Of a stretch of DNA of 64,000 nt, positions 12,577 to 24,306 are shown piece by piece (within the stretch, counting starts at the first letter, position 1; each line of letters starts with the position of its first letter). Below the pieces are notes generated by a model. That model was given only the letters and a program-made list of their open reading frames with translations, was not told the origin of the DNA and did not search any database. Location of the stretch: contig NC_056735.1 of NCBI RefSeq assembly GCF_019279795.1, forward strand, positions 1,940,570,455 through 1,940,634,454, written 5' to 3'. Origin of the DNA: Protopterus annectens (lineage: Eukaryota; Chordata; Ceratodontiformes; Protopteridae). Both the position numbers and the translations under genes were made by a program.

Positions 12577-12645
12577 TGGGAAGTGAGCGAGCTGTGAGCC
12601 AGGAGGCCCATGGATGTAACTCGGAGAGGTTGTGATGCGAGGCAG
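12577..12645 (+). pseudogene. Myb/SANT-like accessory protein 1, exon 2
   Basis: A 69-nt exon between TTCACAG and GTTAGT. It joins exon 1 in phase 1 and reads LGSERAVSQEAHG..., with one TGA near its end. The diverged copy (62199-62267) has the same length, the same phase and clean splice sites (CCTTTGCAG / GTGAGT), reading SAAEQTVNQEAHASRLQRLH. Equal length and phase in two diverged copies is good evidence that the exon is real. Confidence 0.6.
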
Positions 12646-12839
12646 GTTAGTAATACTCTTGCATGTATTGTCACAGGAAATAAATCTAAAAGTATTAGTA
12701 AGTTAATTGCCTGTATAAAACCTGTATTGTTTAAGGCAAGTACTGCATACACCAGAGAATATGGCAGGAAGAGTCTCATATAGGTTGTATGTAAATAAAA
12801 GCATAATAGCCTGACAATAAAGGTCTAACTGCTGGACTG

Positions 12840-14560
12840 CATGTGTTTACTCTGGTATCATATGGTAATATAGATTTGCAATCACTTAATAGTACTGTTG
12901 CATTAAGCACTGTTACCCACACTGTGCAACATAAATAAAATGTGTAGGAATGTCTGTATATGAGTGGTGTAATCTCCAGAGGTCATTTAGTACAAATGAG
13001 AGAGACATAGACAGAAAATAATGAAAAGACAAACAACAAAATCCAAATAGCACACACAACTGAGATGTGAACTGTTGTATTTTTAACCCACACAGCCATG
13101 TTTCTAATCCTGGGAGTGGTAGTAGGCTGCATACAGAATTATACCCCACAACTGTACAGATATGTCCAGAATGTCCAGTATATCGGCCCATATCTGCTGC
13201 CTGTCACCCTGTCCCCCTGAGAAATCAGTGGGATGATCCCAGATGTTTAGGGAGCAAACAAGAAATACAACTGAATGTCACACATCTATAAGAACAAACC
13301 TATCACTCTAGCAACTCCCCAAACTGTTATGAGAGTAATAAGCCAAGTATGTCCCATCTACAACCCTATGTTGTCAAGCTGTGAACACAGTGTGTACAGT
13401 AACAGAGTGAGATGTATGTGCATAATACTAATGTGGAATCTGGTAATTTGTGTGGCAACATTCAGGTAGTGCTAACAAACATTGCTCCCACAGGTCCATC
13501 AGATATAAACACTGTGCCTAGAAATAATTGATTGATACCCTGTACTGGTACTGTTTACTCTGGTATTGTATGGCATTGTGAGTGTTGCAGTTGCTCTGAA
13601 TAATAAGGTATTATTCATCACTGTCACCCACACTCTGCTACATAATATAACTGTCTAGGAAATCCTGTATAAGAGTGTAGTAATACTAGGTCAGAACATA
13701 AAACCACAGGAGAATTATAGACAGAAATCAGATAAGAGATATACAGCAATATCTATAACGCACACACCACTGTGATGGACAGTGTTTTATTTTGAGCAGA
13801 CACAGTCATGGTCTGAATCGTGGGAGTGGTAGTAAGCTGCATACAGAATCATACCCCACAACTGTACATATATGTCCAGAATATCCAGTATATTGGCCCA
13901 TATCTGCTGCCTGTCACCCTGTCCCCCTGGGAAATCAGTGGGATGATCCCAGATGTTTAGGCAGCAAACAAGAAATACAACTGATTGTCACACATCTATA
14001 AGAACAAGCCTGTCACTCTAGCAACTTCCCAAACTGTTATGAGAGTAATAAGCCAAGTATGTCCCATCTGCACCCCCATGTTGTCAACTGTGACCACAGT
14101 GTGTACAGTAACAGAGTGAGATGTATGTGCATAATACTAATGTAGAATCTGGTAATCTGTGTGGCAACATTGAGGTAGTGCTAACAAACATTGCTCCTAC
14201 AGGTCCATCAGATACGAACACTGTGCTTAGAAATAAAAGATCGATACCCTATGCTGGTACTGCTTACTCTGGTATTGTATGGCATTGTGAGTGTTGCAGT
14301 TGCTCTGAATAATAAGGTATTACTCATTACTGTCACCCACACTGTGCTACATAATATAACAGTTAATGAAATCCTGTATAAGAGTGTTGTAAGTCACTAA
14401 AGGTTTAAGAGGGCAATAGTCTAAATATGTCCCAGTTCACCTGCATGTAGTCAAGACATGGCCAGTGGCCGTGCAAAAAGACAAGGATAGGTATGTGCAT
14501 AACATCAACCTGGAATCTGGGAGTATGTGTAGAAACAGTGTTAACAAACAATTTCTCCAC
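12840..14560 (+). repeat. Tandem duplication, unit about 710 bp
   Basis: The stretch from about 12840 to 13550 is repeated from about 13550 to 14265 and starts a third time to about 14560. Landmarks: CCTGGGAGTGGTAGTA at about 13111 and its near-copy about 709 bases later, and ACAGGTCCATCAG at about 13489 and 14200. Copies differ by scattered substitutions. The diverged element has a single full unit (from about 62700) plus its own partial duplication. It lies in the intron between exon 2 and the last exon of accessory gene 1. Each unit carries a possible acceptor (TCCCACAG, TCCTACAG). Confidence 0.8.
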
Positions 14561-15111
14561 AGGTATACCAGGTAAGAGGTGTATACTGCAGGTAAAACCA
14601 GTTAATGTATATAGTTGTCGACAGCCATATCACTGTGCAAACTAAGGCAACAGGGTAGTGTACTAATACTTGTAAGGTACAGATAACAGCACTGACTAGG
14701 AAAGTAATGCAAACTACAGGAATATACTAGTTGTTAATTGACATCTTTCTCTCCCCCCACAATATCTGCAACAATAAACTTAATACCCAACTCAACTGGT
14801 ACTTGCTGACTTAACTGCAATGTTGGGACATATGTCCTATTGTTTGATAATTATTTAAATCTGTTTATATGCATGTGCTATGTTGAAATACTCAAACATT
14901 AGTGGCATGGTTCCATCAATGTAACTGCATGCTGTTGTAATTACCACTGTGGTCCCATATATACATTTATTCTGTTTGCAGTGCAACTGTTCCATATCTG
15001 GTGTCTGGTTAATTGGAATATCTATGCATGCTGTTATACCTAATCCTGGAATGTGTTGACTATTACTAACCCACATATGTTTATAAAACATAAACATTAT
15101 AGCATGTATAG

Positions 15112-15288
15112 GAATGCTGGTCCCAGCGGACACACCTGTTCCACCTCAGCTGGCCATGGCACTGGGCACCAGCATGTCTGGGACCCAACCCGGGACCTCC
15201 TCATCCATTGGTCCTGCACCACCTTCGGGTGGAACTGTCTCAGGGGATGAAACTTACCCCACTGGGTGCGGGCACGGACAGGAACCTG
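15112..15288 (+). pseudogene. Myb/SANT-like accessory protein 1, last exon, 5' part
   Basis: After TATAG at 15107-15111 the frame continues in phase 1 and reads MLVPADTPVPPQLAMALG, then a Pro/Ser/Gly-rich linker GTSSSIGPAPPSGGTVSGDE. It stops being colinear at 15288, where a PLE has inserted. The acceptor lacks a strong pyrimidine tract, so its exact position is uncertain. A paralogous exon with the same linker lies on the minus strand at 21290-21660, which supports coding status. Confidence 0.55.
15274..15288 (+). repeat. 15-bp target-site duplication, left
   Basis: ACGGACAGGAACCTG occurs here and again at 16681-16695, directly flanking the inserted PLE. Removing one copy and the insert rejoins the SANT exon in frame. 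Confidence 0.9.
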
Positions 15289-15334
15289 AGAAAATGAGGT
15301 AGCTCAAAAACGCACAGTAGTCGGAATGTAAAAT

Positions 15335-15412
15335 CCTAAACGCAAGTTTATTCTATATAACACAATACATTTTCGTTACTGTTGCAAGTAGTAACTTCTT
15401 CAGAGGAATAAA
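15335..15412 (-). ncRNA. Hammerhead-ribozyme-like motif in left pseudo-LTR
   Basis: On the minus strand, CTGAAGA (15397-15403) is followed by a GTTACT/AGTAAC stem and GAAA (15371-15374), then ATG pairing with a CGT further on (one G-U pair). This is the same layout as in the right arm. PLE pseudo-LTRs are known to carry type I hammerheads. Cleavage activity is not demonstrated. Confidence 0.5.
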
Positions 15413-15788
15413 CAGAGACATAAAAAACGCGCCTAATTTAAACTGAAGTAGGAGTGGTTACCTCAATTACTGTGTCATCAATATTAGCAAAAGTTCAATT
15501 ATATAAAAACGAAAATTCAATTATATAAAAACAAACGCCTCAAATCAAAATAAAAAATACATGAAGGTACATAATAACAGTAGATATCATCTCGTTGTTA
15601 TAAACATTCATTGAGGAGAGAATTTAAGGTAACCTAGTCCAAGTTAAGTATAAGTAACAAAAATACACCAACATAAAAATAGTTAAGCAGTTAACTGTCA
15701 TGCATATGTCAAGAAATTTTTTTTTTATATATGTCCAAATTAAACATTCAAAATTCAAAGTTAAAATATGGACAAAGTATTAAAATGA

Positions 15789-16072
15789 TCGCAGACTAAG
15801 GGAGAGAATATATGAGCACATTTATGCTATTAGGAAAAATAAGAAAGAAAACGCTTTAGCGAAACACATTGATACTAATCCAGGATATAGCTTCCACTTT
15901 CAAGTCATCGACCAAGTACCCCCTGACATTAGGGGTGGCCCATCTTCTTTACTTTTAGAGGTTAGGGAATTAGAGTGGCAACTTAGCCTTGATGCTTTTA
16001 ATGTTCCTGGATTGAATGAAAATTGTAATATATCCTGCATCCTGAAATTGAAAAGTCTTTTGAGGTAAATTA
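15789..16072 (+). pseudogene. PLE GIY-YIG endonuclease C-terminal fragment
   Basis: The frame reads DRRLRERIYEHIYAIRKNKK, then ENALAKHI, then SFHFQVIDQVP, and finally ELEWQLSLDAFNVPGLNE. This matches the tail of the PLE at 34975-37777 (RRLRDRIREHLYDI, NALA) and the general helix Arg...His and Glu-containing end of PLE GIY-YIG domains. The catalytic GIY and YIG strands are missing, so the fragment cannot act as a nuclease. Confidence 0.85.
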
Positions 16073-16528
16073 CATGACCATCATAGTGTGAGCTTAGACT
16101 CACGCTTTGTTTTTTTGCAGTTCCACACATTAACAGACGTTCGATCCAGTATTTTAATACTTTGTCTATATTTTAACTTTGAATTTTGAATTTTTAATTT
16201 GGACATATATAAAAAAAAATTTCTTGACATATGTAAGACAGTTAACTACTTAACTATTTTTATGTTGGTGTATTTTTGTTACTTATACTTAACTTGGACT
16301 AGGTTACCTTAAATTCTCTCCTCAATGTATGTTTATAACAACGAGATGACATCTACTGTTATTATGTACCTTCATGTATTTTTTATTTTGATTTGAGGCA
16401 TTTGTTTTTATATAATTGAATTTTCATTTTTATATAATTGAACTTTTGCTAATATTGATGACACAGTAATTGAGGTAACCACGCCTACTTCAGTTTAAAT
16501 TAGGCGCGTTTTTTATGTCTCTGTTTAT

Positions 16529-16605
16529 TCCTCTGAAGAAGTTACTACTTGCAACAGTAACGAAAACGTATTGTGTTATATAGAATAAACTTGCGTTTAG
16601 GATTT
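16529..16605 (+). ncRNA. Hammerhead-ribozyme-like motif in right pseudo-LTR
   Basis: TCCT pairs with AGGA as stem I; CTGAAGA at 16533-16539 is the first core strand; GTTACT pairs with AGTAAC as stem II; GAAA at 16562-16565 is the second core strand; ACG pairs with CGT as stem III around a loop of about 25 bases. The CUGANGA...GAAA core is that of hammerheads described in Penelope-like retroelements. One extra A follows the first core strand. Confidence 0.55.
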
Positions 16606-16695
16606 TACATTCCAGCTACTGTGCGTTTTTGAGCTACCTCATTTTCTCAGTTTGGCTTTGTCGTTTTTTGTTTTTCGTTTACGGACAGGAACCTG

Positions 16696-16847
16696 TCAAC
16701 CATCGCCAGGTCCGAGACTTGGTGCGAAGTGAGCTCATACGGGAGTTTGGACATCTGCTTCTCCAGCACGAGGGCCACATGTCACAACTAGAGGGTTGGC
16801 TTAGCTCTCCAACTCAGCCTCCAACACAACCACGTTCAGGGCTGTGA
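16696..16847 (+). pseudogene. Myb/SANT-like accessory protein 1, last exon, 3' part
   Basis: Continuation after the PLE: VNHRQVRDLVRSELIREFG then LLLQHEGHMSQLEGWL, a probable amphipathic helix, and a Pro-rich end with TGA at 16845-16847. With the insert and one target repeat removed, this frame is continuous with 15112-15288. The helix probably serves protein contact, as the C-terminal parts of such accessory proteins do; that role is inferred. Confidence 0.55.
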
Positions 16848-17390
16848 GGGTGCAGTGGTGACTGCCCATGGGTGGGGACCTCAGTCCCACTGTTTCAACT
16901 AGTGGGCTCATGGGCTTCCGATTTCCCGACACCTCTCCCCATCAAGGTGTTTACCCCACATGTGTCATATACCACCCCTGTATGCATCTTGTTTGTCCTG
17001 TCTGTTAGCCTACCCAACCTACCTCCCCAAATACACCTACTATCCCTCCCCAACATCCCACTCTCACCTGAAAAAAAAGGGCAATCTGTTCCCCCCCAAA
17101 AATCTCGCCCCATACATAGCTGTCCATTTCACACGTGTCCACTGGACACATGTAATCTGGTCTGTCATCACAACATATTATTGTTGTCCTCACCCCTCTC
17201 TCAAGGGTTTGAGTGTCCAAATCTACCTCCAAATTCAGTGTATATGCAGAGCTGTTGCTGTAGAAGAAATGAGTAGCTATGGACCTTCCCTACACCCTTC
17301 CTGCACATCCCTAGTTATTTTCCCTACTGTCTTTCCCTCTTTGTACCCTTTTTCACTAATTTCCTATCAACCCTTTTTTCTTTTCTTTTA
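16848..17390 (+). other. Probable 3' UTR of accessory gene 1
   Basis: C- and T-rich sequence with no conserved frame, ending in a pyrimidine run and TTTAAAGAAATTAG before the SINE. No clear AATAAA was seen. The 3' flank of accessory gene 2 (25260-25545) has a similar C-rich character. Confidence 0.35.
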
Positions 17391-17756
17391 AAGAAATTAG
17401 CGTGGGGGTAAGTGGGAGTAAGCACTTTTAAGCAGCAGTAAGCGGGTTTAAGCTTGTTTGCATGGGGGTAAGCAATGCCTACACAGGTTAAGCAATTTAG
17501 AAGCTAAATCAGTATAAGAAACTGTAACCAGAAGTTAGCAGTGCTTACCTCCATGCAAACCCATGCAAATCTGCTTAAAAGTGCCTTAATCATGCTGTAG
17601 CCAACGACCCTTGTTCTGCCCATCAACAAAATAAATAGCCTCTGCAAGGCTCAAACCCAGGACCTTGCATGCTATAGCCAAAGTGATTTACCACAACCCA
17701 GGACCCTGCATGCTATAGCCAAAGTGATTTACCACAAAGCCATGTCAAATATAGAT
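17391..17756 (-). mobile_element. tRNA-headed SINE, copy 2, with duplicated head
   Basis: The minus strand starts with a tRNA-like head (GGCTTTGTGGTAAATCAC, then GGGTTTGAGCC) followed by the TAAGC/GCTTA body seen in copy 1. A block of about 42 bp covering the A-to-B-box interval (17657-17740) is duplicated in tandem. The SINE sits at the 3' edge of accessory gene 1. Confidence 0.7.
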
Positions 17757-17853
17757 AACCCTAATGTTTTCACAAACATATCATCCAGCACAGTCATTCA
17801 ACAGTATAGGAAATGTATTTAAACATATAGATGTGTGTGTCTGTGTGTGTGAG

Positions 17854-17938
<85 letters not shown>

Positions 17939-20580
17939 TTATATCTAAATATATTATAAGCATAAATATATATATCTATATATGTATATACAGACATATA
18001 TCTATAGATATAAAAGAGAACATAACAAAAATATATATGGCCACATGCACTGTTAATGGTGGTGCAGAGGCCCAAGCAACATACATCTTGTATGTATAGA
18101 TATCTCCCCCCACAGCCAAACACGTCTGCCCTGCAATACAATACCAACTGTTGAAAATCCCATAACCAGAACCTGACACAACATGGGCACAAGATGTTAA
18201 CAGTACTCCATTCCACCTGTATAATGTCAGGCTGGCTACCATAGGGAATAACAATGTGGAAGCAATCAATTTTACTAAGATACATATACACAGACACATA
18301 TATGCAGACAATACGGAACAGCCAGTATGCCTACAATTGCAACCTTTCCAGCTGGACACTGTATGAGCCACACATACAAATGACAATTGTTGCCTGCAAC
18401 ATATACCCACAGAGAGGTCAAAAGATATAACACCACACACTGGTTTGCATACATGGGAAAGCTTTATTTGAGTATGATTATAGTTGTACATGCCATGTCA
18501 TATAGCTCTTTAGACTCTGAAATACATATAAAGAGATTAATGCAATTGTCAAACAGATAAATTAATACAGTATTCCGGAAAAGATTACATATGTTGCTGT
18601 CCAGGCCAAGGCCTTCAAGTAGTACAACAGTAAAGACAGACTGGGCCTCAGGATAATAATAGATCAACAGTAAGTAATGCAGATTTATGGTCCAGCAGCC
18701 TCTGTCTACACACTGTACACAATCCATAGGGGGTAAAGTCCTCGGTTGACACAATGGGATGTATCTGTTACATAACAAGGCATAATTGAAACCATCACAA
18801 TCACACTGACAAAAAGAACAGTCTGTATGGCAGGAACAGTAGGTCTGCATTTACCCAAGGGGAATTGTATGGTAATGTACATCCAGATACCTTAAGGCAG
18901 TTTACCCCTGATACCCCCACATGTTGTAACAGCCTAGGTTAGTTATGGTGCACCCCCCCATAGACTGACATACAGGGCCATATACCACTATTAGATAAAC
19001 TGGCCTCTGGACTGCATAAGGGCACACATGTATTGTGCAGATGAAGTTCACACATATATGGACCCAACCCCACAACATGTGTGGGGGCCACAACAGCAGT
19101 GGAATGATGGCAGGAATGCCAGCATGACATACTCACATGCTGCTATAAAACAACCCCTTTCAGCATGTCATATGGACAAAGCCTGGTATGTAGGTGGAGG
19201 ACAGAGGCTGAAACACAGGCCCATATTTGAAATAGTGTTGTCATACACTAAGCAAGTCACTGGTATTACAGGATAGTCTGCTACATACCCTTAGTCAGGA
19301 TTATGAAGTCAGAAATACAAATGGATGTAGCCATGTACTGATAGCACTCAACACACACATAGCCAAGGATATATCTGACACAAGACCTGTGTGGTAGACA
19401 GGCAAAACATAACATGCACACCTCTTGCCATCAAGTGGATAGGCACACAGTTGAGTGCTATACAGACAGACCATAGTCTGTGTTAAACTAGTATGTACAC
19501 ACAGAACCTGTAACACTGGTGCTATACAATGCCTACAACAACAATACTCACACTCTCTATTTGTAGTTCTGGAGCCTCATACAAATAAGTAGCTGGCCTG
19601 AGTGTGGAAGTCCTCTTGAAAGAGGTATTGCTACCTGCTCTCTGTAGCACTGCTGCCCACACACAGGAAGGATGTCCACCATACAGGAAAGGTAAAGAGA
19701 CCACGCCCATATGATGTAGGAATTTATAGTAGTGGGTTACCATGACAGTGTTAATTGGAAGTACTACACAGCTAGCTGCATGCAGGTAGCAAGTGGAGGA
19801 CATGGACTGGTGTAGAGGTCATCACATGATCATGTGCATCACCCACAAAATCCATGCTGCAATCTATCCCAGGCAGCTCAATCCATTTACTGGATAGACA
19901 GAGAGAGAGAGAGATGCAGAGAAATAAAGTGAAAGAGAAAAATAACCGTAAACATACAATAGCTCCTGAACTGCAACAACACCAGAAAATGCAACAAAGG
20001 AAGCAGGAGAATGAGTGAAAAAAAAACTACCTCCTACAAGGATAATATCCATAACAGACCTCATCCCCACAACAGGTATGTGAAGAATATATGCATGTAA
20101 TTGACTATAGTTCCTGGTCCACAATACTTGGGTAGATGATGTTGAATGATATACACGTGCCAATGGTTGTTGTTGTAATGATCTTCAGCTGAACAACTGC
20201 TATGGACATTAGAGTTTGTCCCTGTGGGTAGTGGGCCATACCCGGCAACTGTGTAGAGCAGCACCGACTGGCAAGATGTTTGCCAATACAGTGTGTGGTG
20301 TGTAATGGAAGGGATGTATATTACTGTGGCCAGTAGCTGGTGGTGGAAGTAATGCTATAATGATGGACACATAGGTTTCACAGCCCACCACTTGCAGGAC
20401 ACTCAGGTTAACCTGTATTGTAGCATGCTGAAATGCCATAGCTTTGTAATAGGGTTACCTGCAATCTGGCCCTACATATACCCCCCTAATGTTAGGCTGT
20501 GTGCATATGTGGCTCCTGTGTTATAGCAAGGCAGAATAGTGCAGCTGTGCAGGAAGGAGTTTTGAGATTGTGGACCTGAT
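17757..20580. other. Interior of giant element, no gene recognised
   Basis: Sequence rich in ACATA, TGCATG and TGTG/CACA words, unlike the A/T-rich flanks of the window. It starts with a (GT)n tract at about 17833-17932. Minus-strand frames of 120-170 codons (17794-18491) lack any recognisable motif and look fortuitous. Confidence 0.5.
17823..17940. repeat. (GT)n microsatellite
   Basis: Roughly 50 GT units, with a few interruptions at the left end, passing into TATA-rich sequence. Confidence 0.95.
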
Positions 20581-20608
20581 GTCTGAATGTACCACATATA
20601 TAGGTATT

Positions 20609-20935
<327 letters not shown>

Positions 20936-21289
20936 AAATACATGTCCCCTATATTACCACCACAGTGCTGCATGCTATATGCGAGTGAACAGCACACATA
21001 GCAATGCACACAGATATATACAGCTGTCTGTGTGTGCAACATGGACAGGTATGCCACATGTGAACCCCTTGTTGGGACCACATTACCCTTGTCTGTGAAG
21101 TAGGGAATGGGAATATGGGGAAGTATGGCATATATAGTTGTGGAGGTGTTCTGGATTGGTAGATATAGAGGACAGCCTACAGGGTTGGCATATGACACAT
21201 GTGGTGGGCAAACACTCTGGATGGTGTGTGTGGTCTGCTATGTGGAAGCCACATGGGCCCCAATATGGACACAATGGGAACAAGCCTCC

Positions 21290-21660
21290 CACCCACTGCT
21301 ACTCACAACAACAGTCCACGTCCCAAAAGTGCCTGGCCTGGAGGCTGAGCAGGAGGAACATGTAGACTCTGTGAATGTGTACTGGGTGCCTCAAGGTGAT
21401 GTAGCACATCCCACATGTGTCTGTGGAGCCTGTTATGGAATAGACCCTTGACCTGACCTCGGGGTACAAGATCATGTCTGTGTGTGCCCCCAGGGGGGAC
21501 AACATCCCCTGAGTTGGTTCCACTTGAAGGTAGTCCTGGACCAGTACATGAGGAGGCCCCAGGGTGGGTCGACATGTAATGTGTCCTGGTAGCATGGGCA
21601 GATGAGTTTGGAGAGGTGGTTCTGCTGGCAAATATTCCCTAAACATGCTATGTGTCACTG
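21290..21660 (-). pseudogene. Paralogous last exon of a SANT accessory gene
   Basis: On the minus strand the frame reads MSTHPGASSCTGPGLPSSG, then TNSGDVVPPGGTH, then RGQVKGLFHNRLHRHMWDVL. This is collinear with the Pro/Ser/Gly linker and RQVRDLVRSELI helix of accessory gene 1 (15112-16847), and nucleotide similarity is obvious around the shared CAGGGGATG. No matching SANT exon was found upstream on this strand. It is therefore a third accessory-gene relative, partial or with unrecognised exons. Confidence 0.55.
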
Positions 21661-22078
21661 TTATAGAACATATGTGGGTAGTAATAGTCGACATAATCCC
21701 GGAACATGTCCAACAGCATGCATACATATGCTCAATAACAAGGAATGTCAGATGCGCAGCAATCACATAGCAAGCATACCACAGGCATATATGGAACCAT
21801 AGTGGCCCTGACAATGGCATGCAGGTGAATAGTCCATAATAGGCCATCAATAATAGTGTCCACACAGGGAACATGGCTGCAAACACATAGCACAAAGTGT
21901 GGTGCAATACAATATCTGCCCCACTGGTAGGTAAGCTGCAGCCATACCTATTGAGTTGTGTGTACAGTTTGTTGTCACTGATATGGTGGGGGGTGACAGA
22001 GATGTGTCTTAAGAAATGTGGTAACCTCGCTGTATTAGTTGCTCAGACCTGTTTCCATCTTTATGTCTTTAAGGCAAG
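21661..22078. other. No gene recognised
   Basis: Interior sequence between the minus-strand exon and accessory gene 2. It ends in CTTTAAGGCAAG just before an ATG; no clear TATA box was identified. Confidence 0.4.
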
Positions 22079-22489
22079 ATGTCACATGGACGGCTCCCTG
22101 CTTATTCAGCTGTTGAAAATAAAATAGTGCTGAACTATCTATTCCAGCACTACCCTGTCCTGTTTGGCCAGGCCGCCCATGAGCAGTAAGAGCAGAACCC
22201 CCTGTGGAGCGACCTAGTCCACAGGGTCAATGATGTTGGATCGCACAACTGCAGTTATGAGCAGGTCCGGCATCATTGTTCTGACCTGCTTCATAATGCC
22301 CATCAGCATGCTGCTGCAGTCTGGGGTGATCACCTTGCAACAGGGGAGTCCATGCCTTCCATCCTTCCCTGACATGTGTTGAGGAGCTCCTTGCCAGCCT
22401 CATGGCACCTGGCTGTCTGCACTGCCAACATCTGCCAGACACCATTGTGGAGGTGGGTGCTACCCACACACCAGCTGCGGTGTATGCAG
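22079..22489 (+). pseudogene. Myb/SANT-like accessory protein 2, exon 1
   Basis: From ATG at 22079 it reads YSAVENKIVLNYLFQHYPVL, FGQAAHEQ, a TAA at 22187-22189, then NPLWSDLVHRVNDVG, YEQVRHHCSDLLHNAH. The pattern E...V...Y..LFG...W..L...VN...QV...SDL is that of NAIF1-like Myb/SANT domains in Harbinger accessory proteins. A one-base shift near 22365 bypasses a TGA and the frame goes on (TCVEELLASLMAPG) to a CAG/GTAAGG donor after 22489, phase 1. It differs clearly from accessory protein 1, so the element carries two distinct SANT genes. Confidence 0.65.
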
Positions 22490-24243
22490 GTAAGGCCACA
22501 GGGCACATCAGTAGACCATTTTTCTGTATGCATCCACATCTGTGCAGGTAGATCATGCATATCTGACATGTCATATATACAGTTTTTTGCTGCATAGTAG
22601 TAGTAATAAACAGATGTGCGTACGTGGTAGTATTGTGGACATGTACTGTTGATGTACTGTAAAGCTGCACCCACCCTGTAGCAATGCACAGGTGTGGCCA
22701 CTGACTTTGCATCTCTTACCATCTTATGTAGGTCTCTCCGGTATACCATCAAGGAAGCAGCCTGTAGCTGGTGAGTATGGTTTATGTTGCTACTTGCCAA
22801 TACATCGGGCATGTAATGACTATGGTATATTCCATGTACACATCTAACACACTTACCCAGAATGCATGCTGTACATGTGCATGTATTGTTGCTGTTAAAT
22901 GCATGGCATCACAGTGGTGACCATGATGGGGTATTGGAAGGGTATGTCAGACACCTAAAAGATAACTAACATCCTGTCATTGCAGAATGTGTCCACGGGG
23001 ATTAATATAATGGTGGGAGACATGGCCTACAGTAGGGAAATGTTTGAAAAATCACCCGTATACAGTGCAACAACAGTGGATATACCAGTAGTACAATGGC
23101 AACTGTTACAGATTTACACTATGGCATAATGTATTACTGTGGTCCACATTATTAGCTTGGACTAGGCTGTAACATGTGATGTTCAGTATATGGGACATTG
23201 CAAAGTGACACGTGTAGGCCTTACTTGCCAAGCATCTGCATAAAGGCTAAAGGTGGGGAGGGGGTGTCAGCATGACACACCAGTGCACTACAGCAGGGAT
23301 CCTAAGGATGCTAAGAATGGCTGTATCTGCACACAGTCAGGTTCAGGAACTGTGGCAGACGTAACCCTACCCACACAGAAATAGTGACTGCAGTGTGTGA
23401 ACACAAAGGGATGTGCATGCATTGACCTTGCAATCATGCTGATATGGGGGACATGTGTAGGGCAGACTGAATATACACTGGCAAATGCAGATGGCCCATG
23501 CTAGTATACCCCTGCCAGGAGTAGTGACTGCTGTAGTACACATAACAATAGGTGCAACAAACTGTCATGATAAGGTTGTGCACACATATGTACACACGGA
23601 GTGTATGCATCGTGGCCAGCATCCACACACCTAACACATTCCATAGACACTCCATGTGAATGTACAGGACATATGTCACATATCAGGCTCCTCTACTGTT
23701 AATATATGAAGTGATGTGGTCCCATAACAGATCAAGGAAGGGTGCGTCATATCAGTAAGGGTGTGTTCACTCCCCATAGCCATGGTAAGGTCTGACGGTT
23801 GTCTGTGTAATAGTATTGGATTGGTCATACATTGTCCACTGATGCTGACATCTGTAAACCAGACATCAGGCATTCAGAAATGACTTCTGTCCACATATCA
23901 TCCCAGGTATGTATTGCTGAAAAACATATTGGCTGTGAGCATTAGAACTGACATAACTGACACAGTTCTACACATTCAGCAAAGGGTTGTACACCTGTAA
24001 GGTTTGGTGCACAGTACATGGCAGGGTGCAGAACAGGTGCACAGCAATACTGTCTACATGGGTGCAGTGGTATCCAGGGGAAGGGGCATAACCTACTAAC
24101 ACAGCCCATGCATCACACACATGTATACTGTTGCTAGTAGCATGGATTTAAGATAGCTGCACTGCATGCTGTTGTGTACCATATGTTATGCATGTTGACA
24201 GATGGGTAATAGAAGGACTGTGTGTACTATCTTTGTGCAACCT

Positions 24244-24306
<63 letters not shown>

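Larger units (their letters stand above)
15289..16680. mobile_element. Penelope-like element fragment with inverted pseudo-LTRs
   Basis: A 1,392-bp insertion made of two nearly identical inverted arms (15289-15788 on the minus strand, 16149-16650 on the plus strand) around a 360-bp spacer that codes for the end of a PLE protein. The right arm has about 30 extra bases at its outer end. PLEs are often 5'-truncated and flanked by pseudo-LTRs in inverted order, which fits. Flanked by a 15-bp target duplication. Transcription across it would give a hairpin RNA of about 500 bp. Confidence 0.88.

Noticed and set aside
21299-21907. 202-codon minus-strand protein as such
   Set aside because: The frame related to accessory gene 1 is a different one over 21303-21575; the 202-codon frame itself has no similarity I can see.
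22079-22489. Host NAIF1-like gene
   Set aside because: Lies between transposon ends with stops in frame and next to other transposon parts; a domesticated host gene would be intact.
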